From assembly GCA_038323965.1 (NCBI GenBank), contig JBBQHM010000025.1:1-23773 (forward strand): 23,773 bases of DNA. Direction: 5' to 3'. Both the position numbers and the translations under genes were made by a program. Positions 7,312 through 14,407 of the stretch are shown one piece after another. Origin of the DNA: JBBQHM01 sp038323965. Lineage in GTDB: Bacteria > Verrucomicrobiota > Verrucomicrobiia > Chthoniobacterales > UBA10450. The notes below the pieces were generated by a model. The model was not told where the DNA came from. It worked only from the letters and a program-made list of their open reading frames with translations, and made no database searches. The first letter of the stretch is position 1; each line of letters opens with the position of its first letter.

Positions 7312-8499
7312 CTACGCGTCTGCCAACTCGTCGTTAGTCTCCGCGAAGGCGTTGATGGCGAACTCAAGATCTTCGCGCGAGTGCGCGGCGCTTACCTGCG
7401 TTCGCACCCGTGCTGTCCCGAGCGGAACGACCGGGTAGAAGAAGCCAATTACGTAGACGCCTTTCTCCAGCATCCGCGTGGCGAATTTCTGTGACTTTGC
7501 CGCATCGCCAATCATGATCGGGACGATAGGATGAGTTCCTGGTTTAATTGTCACCCCACGTGTCGTTAGTCCGGCACGGAAGAATCTGGTATTCTCTTCA
7601 AGCTTGTCTCGCAGAGCTGTTGATGAATTAAGCAACTCAAGCGCCTTCAAAGTGGCCGCGACGATAGGCGGGGCCACGCTATTTGAGAATAGATAGGGAC
7701 GAGATCTTTGCCGGAGCAGCTCGATGATGTGTTTTCGTCCGCTGGTGAATCCGCCGCTGGCGCCACCTAATGCTTTGCCAAGCGTCCCGGTGATGATGTC
7801 GATTTTTCCCATGACATCGCGAAACTCGTGCGTGCCGCGCCCGGTTTTGCCGAGAAATCCACTGGCGTGGGCATCATCGATCATCGTGATCGCACCGTAT
7901 TTTTCTGCCAGCGTAACGATGGCACCGAGGTCGGCGATGGTGCCGTCCATCGAAAAGCATCCATCGGTCGCGATCAGTTTTACCTTCGCGCTAGACGCTT
8001 CCTGAAGTTTCGCCTCCAGCTCCGCCATATCGTTATGTTTGTAACGGGAACGCTGGGCTTTGCAGAGGCGAATGCCGTCGATAATCGAGGCGTGATTCAG
8101 CTCATCGGAGATGACCGCGTCTTCCGGCCCGAGGATTGTCTCGAACAAGCCGCCATTGGCATCGAAAGCGCTCGGATAAAGAATGGTATCTTCGGTCCCA
8201 AGGAATCGGGTCAATGCCGCTTCGAGCTCTTTATGGATGTCCTGTGTTCCGCAAATGAAGCGTACGCTTGCCATGCCGAAGCCGTGGCTATCCAGCGCCG
8301 CTTTGGCAGCGGCAATCAGCTCGGGATGATCGGCCAGCCCCAGGTAATTGTTCGCGCAGAAGTTTAAGACTCGCTGTCCCGCGCCCACTTCAATGTGCGC
8401 GTCCTGAGCGGTCGTGATGATCCGCTCTGTTTTGTAGAGCCCCTGCGCACGGATCTCATCCAGCGTCCGGGTGAGCTGCTGATCAAATACTTCAAGCAT
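7312..8499 (-). CDS. kbl: Glycine C-acetyltransferase (2-amino-3-ketobutyrate CoA ligase)
   Basis: This is a PLP-dependent alpha-oxoamine synthase of 395 residues, the usual Kbl length. It interconverts 2-amino-3-oxobutyrate plus CoA with glycine plus acetyl-CoA, the second step of threonine breakdown. CANNYLGLADHP (48-59), the PLP-stacking His 136 in LNHASIIDG, MIDDAHASG (206-214) with Asp 208, and the Schiff-base lysine K242 in GTLGKALGG are all present. The N-terminus (MLEVFDQQL...LDEIRAQGLYKTER) matches Kbl better than BioF. Threonine dehydrogenase (tdh), its frequent partner, is not adjacent here. The gene is on its own, convergent with the amide-ligase operon (4 bases apart), and its upstream side faces the end of the glycosyltransferase. 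A BioF- or HemA-like activity is less likely. Confidence 0.93.
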   Translation of the reverse strand: MLEVFDQQLTRTLDEIRAQGLYKTERIITTAQDAHIEVGAGQRVLNFCANNYLGLADHPELIAAAKAALDSHGFGMASVRFICGTQDIHKELEAALTRFLGTEDTILYPSAFDANGGLFETILGPEDAVISDELNHASIIDGIRLCKAQRSRYKHNDMAELEAKLQEASSAKVKLIATDGCFSMDGTIADLGAIVTLAEKYGAITMIDDAHASGFLGKTGRGTHEFRDVMGKIDIITGTLGKALGGASGGFTSGRKHIIELLRQRSRPYLFSNSVAPPIVAATLKALELLNSSTALRDKLEENTRFFRAGLTTRGVTIKPGTHPIVPIMIGDAAKSQKFATRMLEKGVYVIGFFYPVVPLGTARVRTQVSAAHSREDLEFAINAFAETNDELADA

Positions 8500-8553
8500 G
8501 AACTAACTTTGTGGCAAACTGGCGCCTGCGCAATCCGGTCGATCAGCGGGACG

Positions 8554-8673
8554 CTAATCTCGCCACCCGGAAGCCAGCCACAACACCGGATTTTCCGTCG
8601 GACTGATATTTGCTTCCGGCTCGAGTACCACGCTTCCGTTGACGGCGTGCGTTTGCAGAAAACCGCCTAGTTG
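8554..8673 (-). pseudogene. In-frame continuation of the glycosyltransferase beyond its UGA stop
   Basis: Directly after the UGA at 8674-8676 the same frame stays open for 39 codons and ends with UAG at 8554-8556. It reads QLGGFLQTHAVNGSVVLEPE and then ANISPTENPVLWLASGWRD. The text is protein-like and continues naturally from ...AYLTVWS, where WS-x-QLG-x-FL would make a normal helix. The simplest reading is that a sense codon such as CGA (Arg) became TGA, cutting 39 residues from the C-terminus. Read-through or a sequencing error are alternatives. Confidence 0.5.
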
Positions 8674-10188
8674 TCACGACCAGACCGTCAGGTAGGCGTC
8701 GCTACTCCAGCCAAATTGGGGATCCGGAGCCGGACCGATATTCGCAGAGCGTGCGTCGGGTTCCGGCACGTGCGCCCCGCCCACCAGCCACACCCGACTG
8801 CCTCTCTCCAGCGTCGATTGCATCCTCGAGTAAAGGTCGGCCAACGGTGTCTGCTGGGACATTTTCGATTTCATCAGATCAAATCGATGCACTCGATGGA
8901 AAGGGAAGTCTGGTACGGTCATCCATGCAGCATGACCTTGATAATACCGTTGAAAGGATACGCCCAAATACCATGGGTTAACGACTACTAGATCGCTCGC
9001 TGCTGCATTCTGCTTTAGAAATTCGGCCACCAGATCGATGTTTGTATTCCGCACTCTTACTCGCGACCACCCTGCCACGGGCAACAAACAAAGTGCCGCG
9101 ACAGCAAATCCGATCCGGCAGGCCCGGTAGATTGAAGCAGGCGGACGCAGCGCGAGAAGAGGATCGAGCAAGCCCGCGATGAACACTACTAACGTCAGAT
9201 AATACCAGGGCTGGGTCGGGTAGTTTACTCCCCTCAGGAAGAGGTAGTAAAATCCGACTCCGAATAGTAACGATAGAAACGCAAAGGCCTTCGCATCGGT
9301 TTCTCCCGTTGTCTCGGAATGCCATTGTCTGACCACGACGAGCATGCCACTTATCAGCGCTCCGGTAATCGTTGCGATCCAGATCCATGGCATAAGGATT
9401 ACGGGTTCGCCGAGGGCTATCGTAAGTTGGCTGAGCAGGCCGCCGATCCCGACCGGATATTTTAGCAGGACGTTCCAGTCTGCGGTGGAATAGCGAACCA
9501 AGTATGGTACTGCCGAGGCGCCACATACAACCCCGATTAGTAGTGCGACCGAAGCATCGCGCCGACGTCGACGAAGGACGAGCACAATGGCAGCAGAGAT
9601 GGTCATTGCGGCCAGCAGTGGCAGATTGTTCAAAAGCAAGTGCGTACTGGCGAGGGCCGACGTCAGGAGCGCAGCGCTGATGAGCTTGGTTGGACGACTC
9701 AGCGCGCGTGCCGCCAGCCCTATTGTGAGTAGTAGAAGCATGCTTCCGATTCCGTAACCGCGAACAGACGTTCCCCACATTAGGAAAGCGGTGTTGAATC
9801 CTACGAGAGGGAGAAGAAATAGCGGCGGACCTGATTTCCATGCTCGACAGTTGAAAAAGCTAATCGGAATAAGCGATAGCCCTACCAGGAGTCCAAACGT
9901 CCGCAGCGCACCGTCGGTAGTGCCGGTGAACGCAGTAAAAGTGCGCAGGGTAATGGGGAATAGCATTGGAAATGATTCAAATGGATAAAGGAGTCCGATC
10001 TCCTTGAACGTTCCCATCCGTGCGAGCTGAACCGCTCCCGCTTCGTCGCGCCAGAGCCCGCCTGCGCTGAGGCCGCGAACGGCGAGTAAGACCACGAACG
10101 CAATCGCCGCCAAGATCGCAACGACCATTTCGATGTGATCAATTCGCCGATTTGAGGGCGTCGAGCGCATGGTTGCCAATACTCGCAC
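8674..10188 (-). CDS. GT-C fold membrane glycosyltransferase (GT39/ArnT-like), probably C-terminally shortened
   Basis: The 504-residue integral membrane protein has about ten hydrophobic segments followed by a soluble C-terminal part. Just after the first membrane segment is LWRDEAGAV, which has the acidic pair typical of GT-C enzymes that use polyprenyl-phosphate sugars (PMT/ArnT/GT83 types). The domain after about residue 385 (DLVVVNPWYLGVSFQRYY) is the extracytoplasmic part seen in this group. It probably transfers a sugar to a lipid, protein or glycan at the outer face of the membrane, but the acceptor is unknown. I chose the GTG at 10188 because AGGA lies 6 bases upstream. The ATG at 10170 has no such site. 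The frame continues for 39 coding-like codons after the UGA, so the annotated end may be a premature stop. Confidence 0.8.
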   Translation of the reverse strand: MRVLATMRSTPSNRRIDHIEMVVAILAAIAFVVLLAVRGLSAGGLWRDEAGAVQLARMGTFKEIGLLYPFESFPMLFPITLRTFTAFTGTTDGALRTFGLLVGLSLIPISFFNCRAWKSGPPLFLLPLVGFNTAFLMWGTSVRGYGIGSMLLLLTIGLAARALSRPTKLISAALLTSALASTHLLLNNLPLLAAMTISAAIVLVLRRRRRDASVALLIGVVCGASAVPYLVRYSTADWNVLLKYPVGIGGLLSQLTIALGEPVILMPWIWIATITGALISGMLVVVRQWHSETTGETDAKAFAFLSLLFGVGFYYLFLRGVNYPTQPWYYLTLVVFIAGLLDPLLALRPPASIYRACRIGFAVAALCLLPVAGWSRVRVRNTNIDLVAEFLKQNAAASDLVVVNPWYLGVSFQRYYQGHAAWMTVPDFPFHRVHRFDLMKSKMSQQTPLADLYSRMQSTLERGSRVWLVGGAHVPEPDARSANIGPAPDPQFGWSSDAYLTVWS

Positions 10189-10194
10189 GCTGAT

Positions 10195-10198
10195 TCCT
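10195..10198 (-). promoter_or_regulatory. Shine-Dalgarno site that decides a GTG start
   Basis: AGGA on the minus strand lies 6 bases before the GTG at 10188. The next in-frame ATG (10170) has no comparable site, so the GTG is the preferred start of the glycosyltransferase. Confidence 0.5.
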
Positions 10199-10257
10199 AT
10201 TCGTCGCCGGCCGCACGCGACAAGTCGTGATAGCAGAACTCGGAGTTATTTCGAAGG

Positions 10258-10286
10258 TTGCGCAATAGAGAGTTTTTGTTCATAAC
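10258..10286 (+). promoter_or_regulatory. Weak sigma70-like promoter for the 3D-domain lipoprotein
   Basis: TTGCGC (10258-10263) and CATAAC (10281-10286) are separated by exactly 17 bases and match 3 and 4 of 6 consensus positions. Transcription would start near 10293, which favours the ATG at 10305 over the GTG at 10296. The call is weak. Confidence 0.25.
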
Positions 10287-10304
10287 GCGGGCAGCGTGCT
10301 TGGC

Positions 10305-11072
10305 ATGAATCATAACCGGTTACTCGCGCTTTTCCTCACCGCGGTGGCTGCAGCATGTCTCACTTCCTGTGAAACCGGAAATGTTGCACGCGGGCTCCCG
10401 GCATACGAACCGCCGATTGCGAAATCGAGCTTCCAATTCGTACGGACGACTGCCTATACCCATACCGAGTCGGACCACCTGGAATATACCAACCACAATG
10501 CTCTCGACGGCGAACTTCACGCCGCGGGACCGCCCGTGCGACGGGTCGACACCAGCCCAACACAACTCTCGTTAGGCCTGGCGACTTCGGATAATTACCG
10601 GATTGCTTCCTCCTCGGCCGCACCGCAGCCGTTCTCGATGGCTGATGAAGATGAAGTCTCTCCGAAAGCCCGACCGATAAAAAAGGCCGCTCCCAGTTTA
10701 CCGTCCCAATCTCGCGAATCTCGGCGCGCCATCCCGCTTCCCGTAAGACAATCACCCCGGATTGGCAGCGCGGCGGCGGACTGGTCGCGCTGGCCGGCGG
10801 GTACGACCTTCCGCCTTCTCTCGACGCGACAGATTTATCGCGTGGATGATTATGGCTGGGGACTCGCGGGTCGTAATACCATTGATCTTTACATGGCCAC
10901 GCCGCTGGACATGAACTCCTGGGGCGTGCGACAGGAACAGATCCAGGTCATCGCCTGGGGAGACCCACAGGAAAGTCTGCGACTGCTGCAATCGCATCAA
11001 AATTACAAACACATCCGCCGGATGGTCATGGAACTACAGGGCCGCGAACAGGACGCCGCCACGCTTCAATAG
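10305..11072 (+). CDS. 3D-domain lipoprotein with a long internal linker
   Basis: The 255-residue protein begins with a lipoprotein signal (MNHNRLLALFLTAVAAACLTSC), with the lipidated Cys at 22, so it is probably anchored in the outer membrane or periplasm. The C-terminal part is a 3D domain (named for three conserved aspartates, related to the MltA C-terminal barrel): SAAADWSRWPAGTTF (155-169), YRVDDYGWGLAGRNTIDLYM (178-197), then WGVR and HIRRMV. The likely aspartates are D159, D181 or D182, and D194. The element that normally precedes it, TTAYTHTESDHLEYTNHNAL (48-67), is separated from it by about 80 low-complexity Ser/Pro/Ala/Arg-rich residues (75-154). The role is probably in peptidoglycan or cell-wall metabolism, but no lytic catalytic domain is seen. 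A GTG at 10296 would add three residues. Confidence 0.8.
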   Translation: MNHNRLLALFLTAVAAACLTSCETGNVARGLPAYEPPIAKSSFQFVRTTAYTHTESDHLEYTNHNALDGELHAAGPPVRRVDTSPTQLSLGLATSDNYRIASSSAAPQPFSMADEDEVSPKARPIKKAAPSLPSQSRESRRAIPLPVRQSPRIGSAAADWSRWPAGTTFRLLSTRQIYRVDDYGWGLAGRNTIDLYMATPLDMNSWGVRQEQIQVIAWGDPQESLRLLQSHQNYKHIRRMVMELQGREQDAATLQ

Positions 11073-11079
11073 CCGCCTC

Positions 11080-12507
11080 GTGGGATCGTTCTCGAAATTC
11101 GCGGCGGCAATCGCGCTCTCTGTTCTGGCCGCGAGCCTAACGAGCGCTGCGAGCCCTGCCAAACAGGTTTTGGTGGGCGCTACCCTGATTAATCCGGGCG
11201 CTTCCGCGATCGTCGAGAACGCGTTCATTGAGATCGAGGGTGATCACATCTTGAGCGTCGGAACGATGGACAAACTTCCGACGTCGCCGGGAATCTCCCG
11301 GATCGACTGTCGGGGAAAGTTTGTTCTTCCCGGTTACATTGATACGCACGTGCACTTCTTCCAGTCCGGTGACTTGTTTACGCGGCCGGACGTTGTCGAT
11401 CTGAATAATGTGCGGCCCTACCGAGAAGAGGTGGCCTGGGTGAAATCGCACGTCGACGACGTGTTTAGCCGGTACATCCAGTGCGGAGTTACCAGTGTCG
11501 TCGATGTGGGTGGCCCGATGTGGAACTTTGACGTTCGCCAACGGTCGCGAACTAGTGCGAAAGCGCCGCGCGTCGCCGTGGCAGGCCCACTGATTTCGAG
11601 CGTCGCCCGCCCCCAGCTCGATCTCGGTGATCCGCCGATTGTGAAGATCGACACGCCCGATCAGGCGCGCGAGTTCGTCCGAAAATTAGCGGAGCAACAT
11701 CCGGATTATATCAAAATCTGGTATGTCGTAAGTCCGGACAGTCCAGTCGCGAAATTTCGACCGGTCGTGCATGCCGTTATCGAGGAAAGTCATGCCCTGA
11801 AGCTGCGCGTTGCCGTTCATGCTACTGAACTTGAAACTGCCCGTGCGGCCGTGGAAGAAGGAGCGGATCTACTGGTCCACTGCGTCACCGATAAAATAGT
11901 TGATGACGCGTTTGTCCATTTGCTGCGGGAGCGCGGGACGATACTCACCCCCACGCTCGTTGTTTTCGAACGTTACGGGCGCACGTTCGCCAACAAGCTC
12001 GATCTCGCGCCGGAAGAAAAGGCGTGGGGCAATCCGGAAGTGATCGCCTCCCTCGATGTCACGCGTTTGCCGCCGGACAAAATGCCATCCCGCCTGACCG
12101 AGGCGCTCGCGAACCCCGACGCAACGCTCACCCGTATTCGCCAGACCTACGATGTCGCCTTCAAGAACTTAAAAATCCTGCACGATGCCGGGGTAACGAT
12201 TGCGGCCGGGACTGACGCCGGGAATATCGGAACAATTCACGGCCCAGCGCTCTTCCATGAATTCCAATTAATGCACCAAGCCGGACTGACCCCGCGAGAA
12301 ATCCTCCGGTGTGCGACAGCAAACGCCGCCCGAGCCTTCGGCGGCGAAACCGGCGGGAAGATTGGCGAGATTGCTCCCGGCAAATTTGCCGATCTTGTGA
12401 TCTTAAACTCGAATCCGCTCCACGATATTGCACATGCGTCCGATCTTCAGGCAGTCATGAAAAGCGGCGTTCTATATCCGGCGCAATCGCTGGAAATGAT
12501 TCCCTGA
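11080..12507 (+). CDS. Secreted amidohydrolase-superfamily protein (imidazolonepropionase-like)
   Basis: The 475-residue metal-dependent hydrolase has an N-terminal signal peptide (about residues 1-24), so it is probably periplasmic. The amidohydrolase metal site is complete: H90 and H92 in DTHVH, K212 in YIKIWY as the candidate carbamylated bridging Lys, H247 in AVHATE, H267 in LVHCVT, and D379 in AGTDAG. The C-terminal IGEIAPGKFADLVILNSNPL (428-447) is the typical closing strand of the small beta domain. Such proteins are usually annotated as amidohydrolase or imidazolonepropionase-like and act on amides or dipeptides. The true substrate is unknown. The start is a GTG 7 bases after the lipoprotein stop, so the two are probably co-transcribed. 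Confidence 0.88.
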   Translation: MGSFSKFAAAIALSVLAASLTSAASPAKQVLVGATLINPGASAIVENAFIEIEGDHILSVGTMDKLPTSPGISRIDCRGKFVLPGYIDTHVHFFQSGDLFTRPDVVDLNNVRPYREEVAWVKSHVDDVFSRYIQCGVTSVVDVGGPMWNFDVRQRSRTSAKAPRVAVAGPLISSVARPQLDLGDPPIVKIDTPDQAREFVRKLAEQHPDYIKIWYVVSPDSPVAKFRPVVHAVIEESHALKLRVAVHATELETARAAVEEGADLLVHCVTDKIVDDAFVHLLRERGTILTPTLVVFERYGRTFANKLDLAPEEKAWGNPEVIASLDVTRLPPDKMPSRLTEALANPDATLTRIRQTYDVAFKNLKILHDAGVTIAAGTDAGNIGTIHGPALFHEFQLMHQAGLTPREILRCATANAARAFGGETGGKIGEIAPGKFADLVILNSNPLHDIAHASDLQAVMKSGVLYPAQSLEMIP

Positions 12508-12596
12508 TTTTCGTCACGGCCCCTCAGCGGCAGCGACGATTATTTTCCGTTCCAGAAATTATAACGGTGGCCCGCTTCATGCTGAATTTCTGTTTG

Positions 12597-12624
12597 GGGC
12601 CAGACTCATTTGGCCCGGGTTTTT
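12597..12624 (+). terminator. Possible intrinsic terminator after the amidohydrolase gene
   Basis: GGGCCA (12597-12602) and TGGCCC (12611-12616) form a GC-rich 6-base stem with an 8-base loop, followed by GGG and then TTTTT (12620-12624). Just upstream is a longer inverted repeat, CAGAAATT (12553-12560) and AATTTCTG (12585-12592), with a 24-base loop. The stem is short and the U-tract is offset by three bases, so this is only plausible. Confidence 0.35.
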
Positions 12625-12625
12625 C

Positions 12626-12633
12626 GAAGGGAG
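12626..12633 (+). promoter_or_regulatory. Strong Shine-Dalgarno site fixing the start at 12640
   Basis: GAAGGGAG ends 6 bases before the ATG at 12640. It selects this start over the in-frame ATG at 12610, which would place the terminator-like hairpin inside the coding region. Confidence 0.65.
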
Positions 12634-12639
12634 TTTTCG

Positions 12640-13113
12640 ATGTGTTTAGCACTGTATATCGGCGCGCCGAAGGCGTTGCCCACTGTTCCATGGGATCCGC
12701 TGAAGCCGGCTTTCCACGTCATTAAGCTGCTCAAAAAGGGAGCGGACGTTCGCCGGCTTCTACGCTGCGAACATATTTATTATGTCGGTTCGCATGAAGG
12801 CTGTTCGTGCGCATTTAACTACGAGCACGAATTCAAGTCGGTGCTTGAGCTGCGCGACTATCTGCGCGGCGCACTTTCCATCGCCGACGAGATTGACGGC
12901 TTCGCCTGCAGACCGGGTAGCGAGAAGCTTCCCGTCAAGCATTCCATCATCACGTCGCCGGATGGGATTGCACTGCCCGAATTCTTCTTTCAGGACAGCC
13001 AGCGAATCGTGATTCGCTCAAAGAAATCGCTACGCGCACGACGTCGATCGACTCCGGAGAACGCTGCACCCAAACGCAAGCGCTCCCTGGGGGCTTCCCG
13101 TCAATTGAAGTAG
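12640..13113 (+). CDS. Conserved-looking small protein of unknown function
   Basis: I do not recognise a function for this 157-residue protein. It begins MCLALYIGAPKALPTVPWDP and contains the striking segment YYVGSHEGCSCAFNYEHE (48-65) with two closely spaced Cys. C2, C43 and C90 are elsewhere. LRDYLRGAL (72-80) and LPEFFFQDSQRIVI (112-125) look like a folded domain, and the tail after about 127 is Arg/Lys-rich and probably disordered. There is no signal peptide or membrane segment. The strong ribosome-binding site and the terminator-like hairpin upstream suggest an independent, well-translated gene. The Cys-x-Cys with a nearby His could bind metal, but that is a guess. Confidence 0.75.
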   Translation: MCLALYIGAPKALPTVPWDPLKPAFHVIKLLKKGADVRRLLRCEHIYYVGSHEGCSCAFNYEHEFKSVLELRDYLRGALSIADEIDGFACRPGSEKLPVKHSIITSPDGIALPEFFFQDSQRIVIRSKKSLRARRRSTPENAAPKRKRSLGASRQLK

Positions 13114-13281
13114 CGCGACGAACATTCATCCAGCTCATCTCGATCCGCGGACACGCAGGCGACGTCACACGCCCGAATAGAAGGAGCAAGGTACGACAGG
13201 GAGGCGCCCTCGTCGTTTGAAGATGTCGTCTGTCAGATGATTCATCTTCCGTCGGAAACGCAGAAAATAGAAAGTAACAAT

Positions 13282-13701
13282 ATGGGTCTCTTCAATAATT
13301 TGATGACGAAAATTTTTAGCCACGCGCCGAGCAACGCCCAGGCTTCCACCGGACAGACGAGCGCTGGTGCGCCGGCTTCGCAACCTGTAACCGGGACTGC
13401 TCCTGCAGCAACGTCGGGCTCAGTGCCGGCGCCGGCTCAGAACGTGGACGTGGCGGCGATCCTCGACGGCCTTGCGGCGAAGAGTTCGGAAAAACTCGAT
13501 TGGAAACACTCAATCGTCGATCTCATGAAGCTTGTCGGCATGGACAGCAGCTTTGGCGCTCGCAAAGAGCTCGCGCAAGACCTGCACTACACGGGCGACA
13601 CCAACGATTCCGCGTCGATGAATATGTGGCTGCACAAAGAAGTGATGCAGAAGCTGTCGCAGAACGGCGGCAAAGTTCCGGCCGACCTGTTAAATAAGTA
13701 A
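13282..13701 (+). CDS. DUF3597 domain protein
   Basis: The 139-residue protein matches the DUF3597 pattern. It has a short N-terminal MGLFNNLMTKIF, an Ala/Thr/Pro-rich linker (about 15-54), then the conserved domain VDVAAILDGLAAKSSEKLDW (55-74) followed by KHSIVDLMKLVGMDSSFGAR and KELAQDLHYTGDTNDSASMN. It ends NGGKVPADLLNK. The function of the family is unknown. I chose the ATG at 13282 because the family starts MG(I/L)F. The frame is open from 13237, but those extra 15 residues are not family-like. The 168 bases upstream (13114-13281) hold no gene that I can support, only a weak inverted repeat (GAAGATG/CATCTTC, 13219-13249). Confidence 0.88.
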   Translation: MGLFNNLMTKIFSHAPSNAQASTGQTSAGAPASQPVTGTAPAATSGSVPAPAQNVDVAAILDGLAAKSSEKLDWKHSIVDLMKLVGMDSSFGARKELAQDLHYTGDTNDSASMNMWLHKEVMQKLSQNGGKVPADLLNK

Positions 13702-13759
13702 TCGTACAGAATCAAGGCCAGCTGCCACGTGTTGCGCGCTCGGGGCACTGAGCGATCCC

Positions 13760-13864
13760 ATGTCCGCGGCTGGAGGAGCGCTCGTGCCGGAACCGAACGC
13801 AGCCTGGCTGGCTGGCGTCCTCATGGTTGCCGGGGCAGTCTTCCAGCAGCGCCCGCGGCATTAG
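13760..13864 (+). pseudogene. Remnant PEP-CTERM-like sorting tail (34 codons)
   Basis: In the 229-base gap before sufE, one frame reads MSAAGGALVPEPNAAWLAGV and then LMVAGAVFQQRPRH followed by a stop. VPEP, a hydrophobic stretch of about 15 residues and a short Arg-containing end form the architecture of a PEP-CTERM sorting signal, normally the last 25 or so residues of a much longer exported protein. Upstream, the same frame stays open to about 13703 but does not look like an exported protein, and I see no ribosome-binding site. I read it as the surviving tail of a decayed gene, with a tiny intact ORF as the alternative. I see nothing else in 13702-13930. Confidence 0.45.
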
Positions 13865-13930
13865 TAATCGCATTCTCAAATTGCTGGCGTTGAATGACAA
13901 CGCGGCACGCTGCGTTAGATTTGTCGCGCG

Positions 13931-14395
13931 ATGAGTTCATATCCACCCAAGCTCGAAGCAATCATTAACCTTTTCGAGACGCTGCCGGAAATCGAACGGC
14001 GTGAGACACTCGTTTCCTACGCCGATAACGCGAAGAAGCAGGAGCCGAAGCCGGGCGAAACGTTCGACCTTGAAGACATCCGCAAAGACGAAGAATGCGC
14101 GGATACGGTGGGTGTATATCTCAAAGTGGACGGCGAGGACAAGGCTCACATCCGCATGACGCTTGGACCGGAAGTGCAAACCCTAACGAGGGCTATGACT
14201 GCGATTCTGTGCAAGGGTCTTGATGCACGCTCACCTCGCGAAATCCTCGATCTGCCGAGCGATTTTGTCACTAGAATCGTGGGCGCAGAACTGGTGCGCG
14301 TCCGCAGCCAGACGATTTACTACGTCCTCTCGCGCATCAAAGGCATTTGCAAAGTCTGGCTCGACCGTCAGCGCGCCGCGACTGCCGCGAGTTAG
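13931..14395 (+). CDS. sufE: SufE-family sulfur acceptor protein for Fe-S assembly
   Basis: The 154-residue protein is SufE-like. SufE takes persulfide sulfur from the cysteine desulfurase SufS and passes it to the SufBCD scaffold in the cytoplasm. LFETLPEIERRETLVSYADN (14-33), DEECADTVGVYLKV (53-66) with the candidate acceptor Cys 56, and the later VGAELVRVRSQTIYYVLSRI match the fold. The C-terminal KVWLDRQRAA is longer than in E. coli SufE. No suf operon genes are adjacent. The DUF4380-like gene follows after 12 bases and may be co-transcribed. Confidence 0.85.
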   Translation: MSSYPPKLEAIINLFETLPEIERRETLVSYADNAKKQEPKPGETFDLEDIRKDEECADTVGVYLKVDGEDKAHIRMTLGPEVQTLTRAMTAILCKGLDARSPREILDLPSDFVTRIVGAELVRVRSQTIYYVLSRIKGICKVWLDRQRAATAAS

Positions 14396-14407
14396 TCGGA
14401 TTCTACG

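Noticed and set aside
8395..8670. Plus-strand open frame across the kbl/glycosyltransferase gap
   Set aside because: The minus-strand continuation of the glycosyltransferase explains this stretch better, and the plus-strand product is not protein-like.
8560..8680. Selenocysteine reading of the glycosyltransferase UGA
   Set aside because: I see no convincing SECIS-type hairpin right after the UGA, and a WS-U-Q context fits no known selenoprotein. A point mutation is simpler.
8978..9841. Second minus-strand open frame (287 codons) within the glycosyltransferase
   Set aside because: It is a different frame of the same strand, Ser/Arg-rich, while the glycosyltransferase frame has proper membrane segments and the WRDEA motif.
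13219..13249. Inverted repeat GAAGATG/CATCTTC before the DUF3597 gene
   Set aside because: A 7-base stem with a 17-base loop is weak and could occur by chance. There is no U-tract or other supporting signal.
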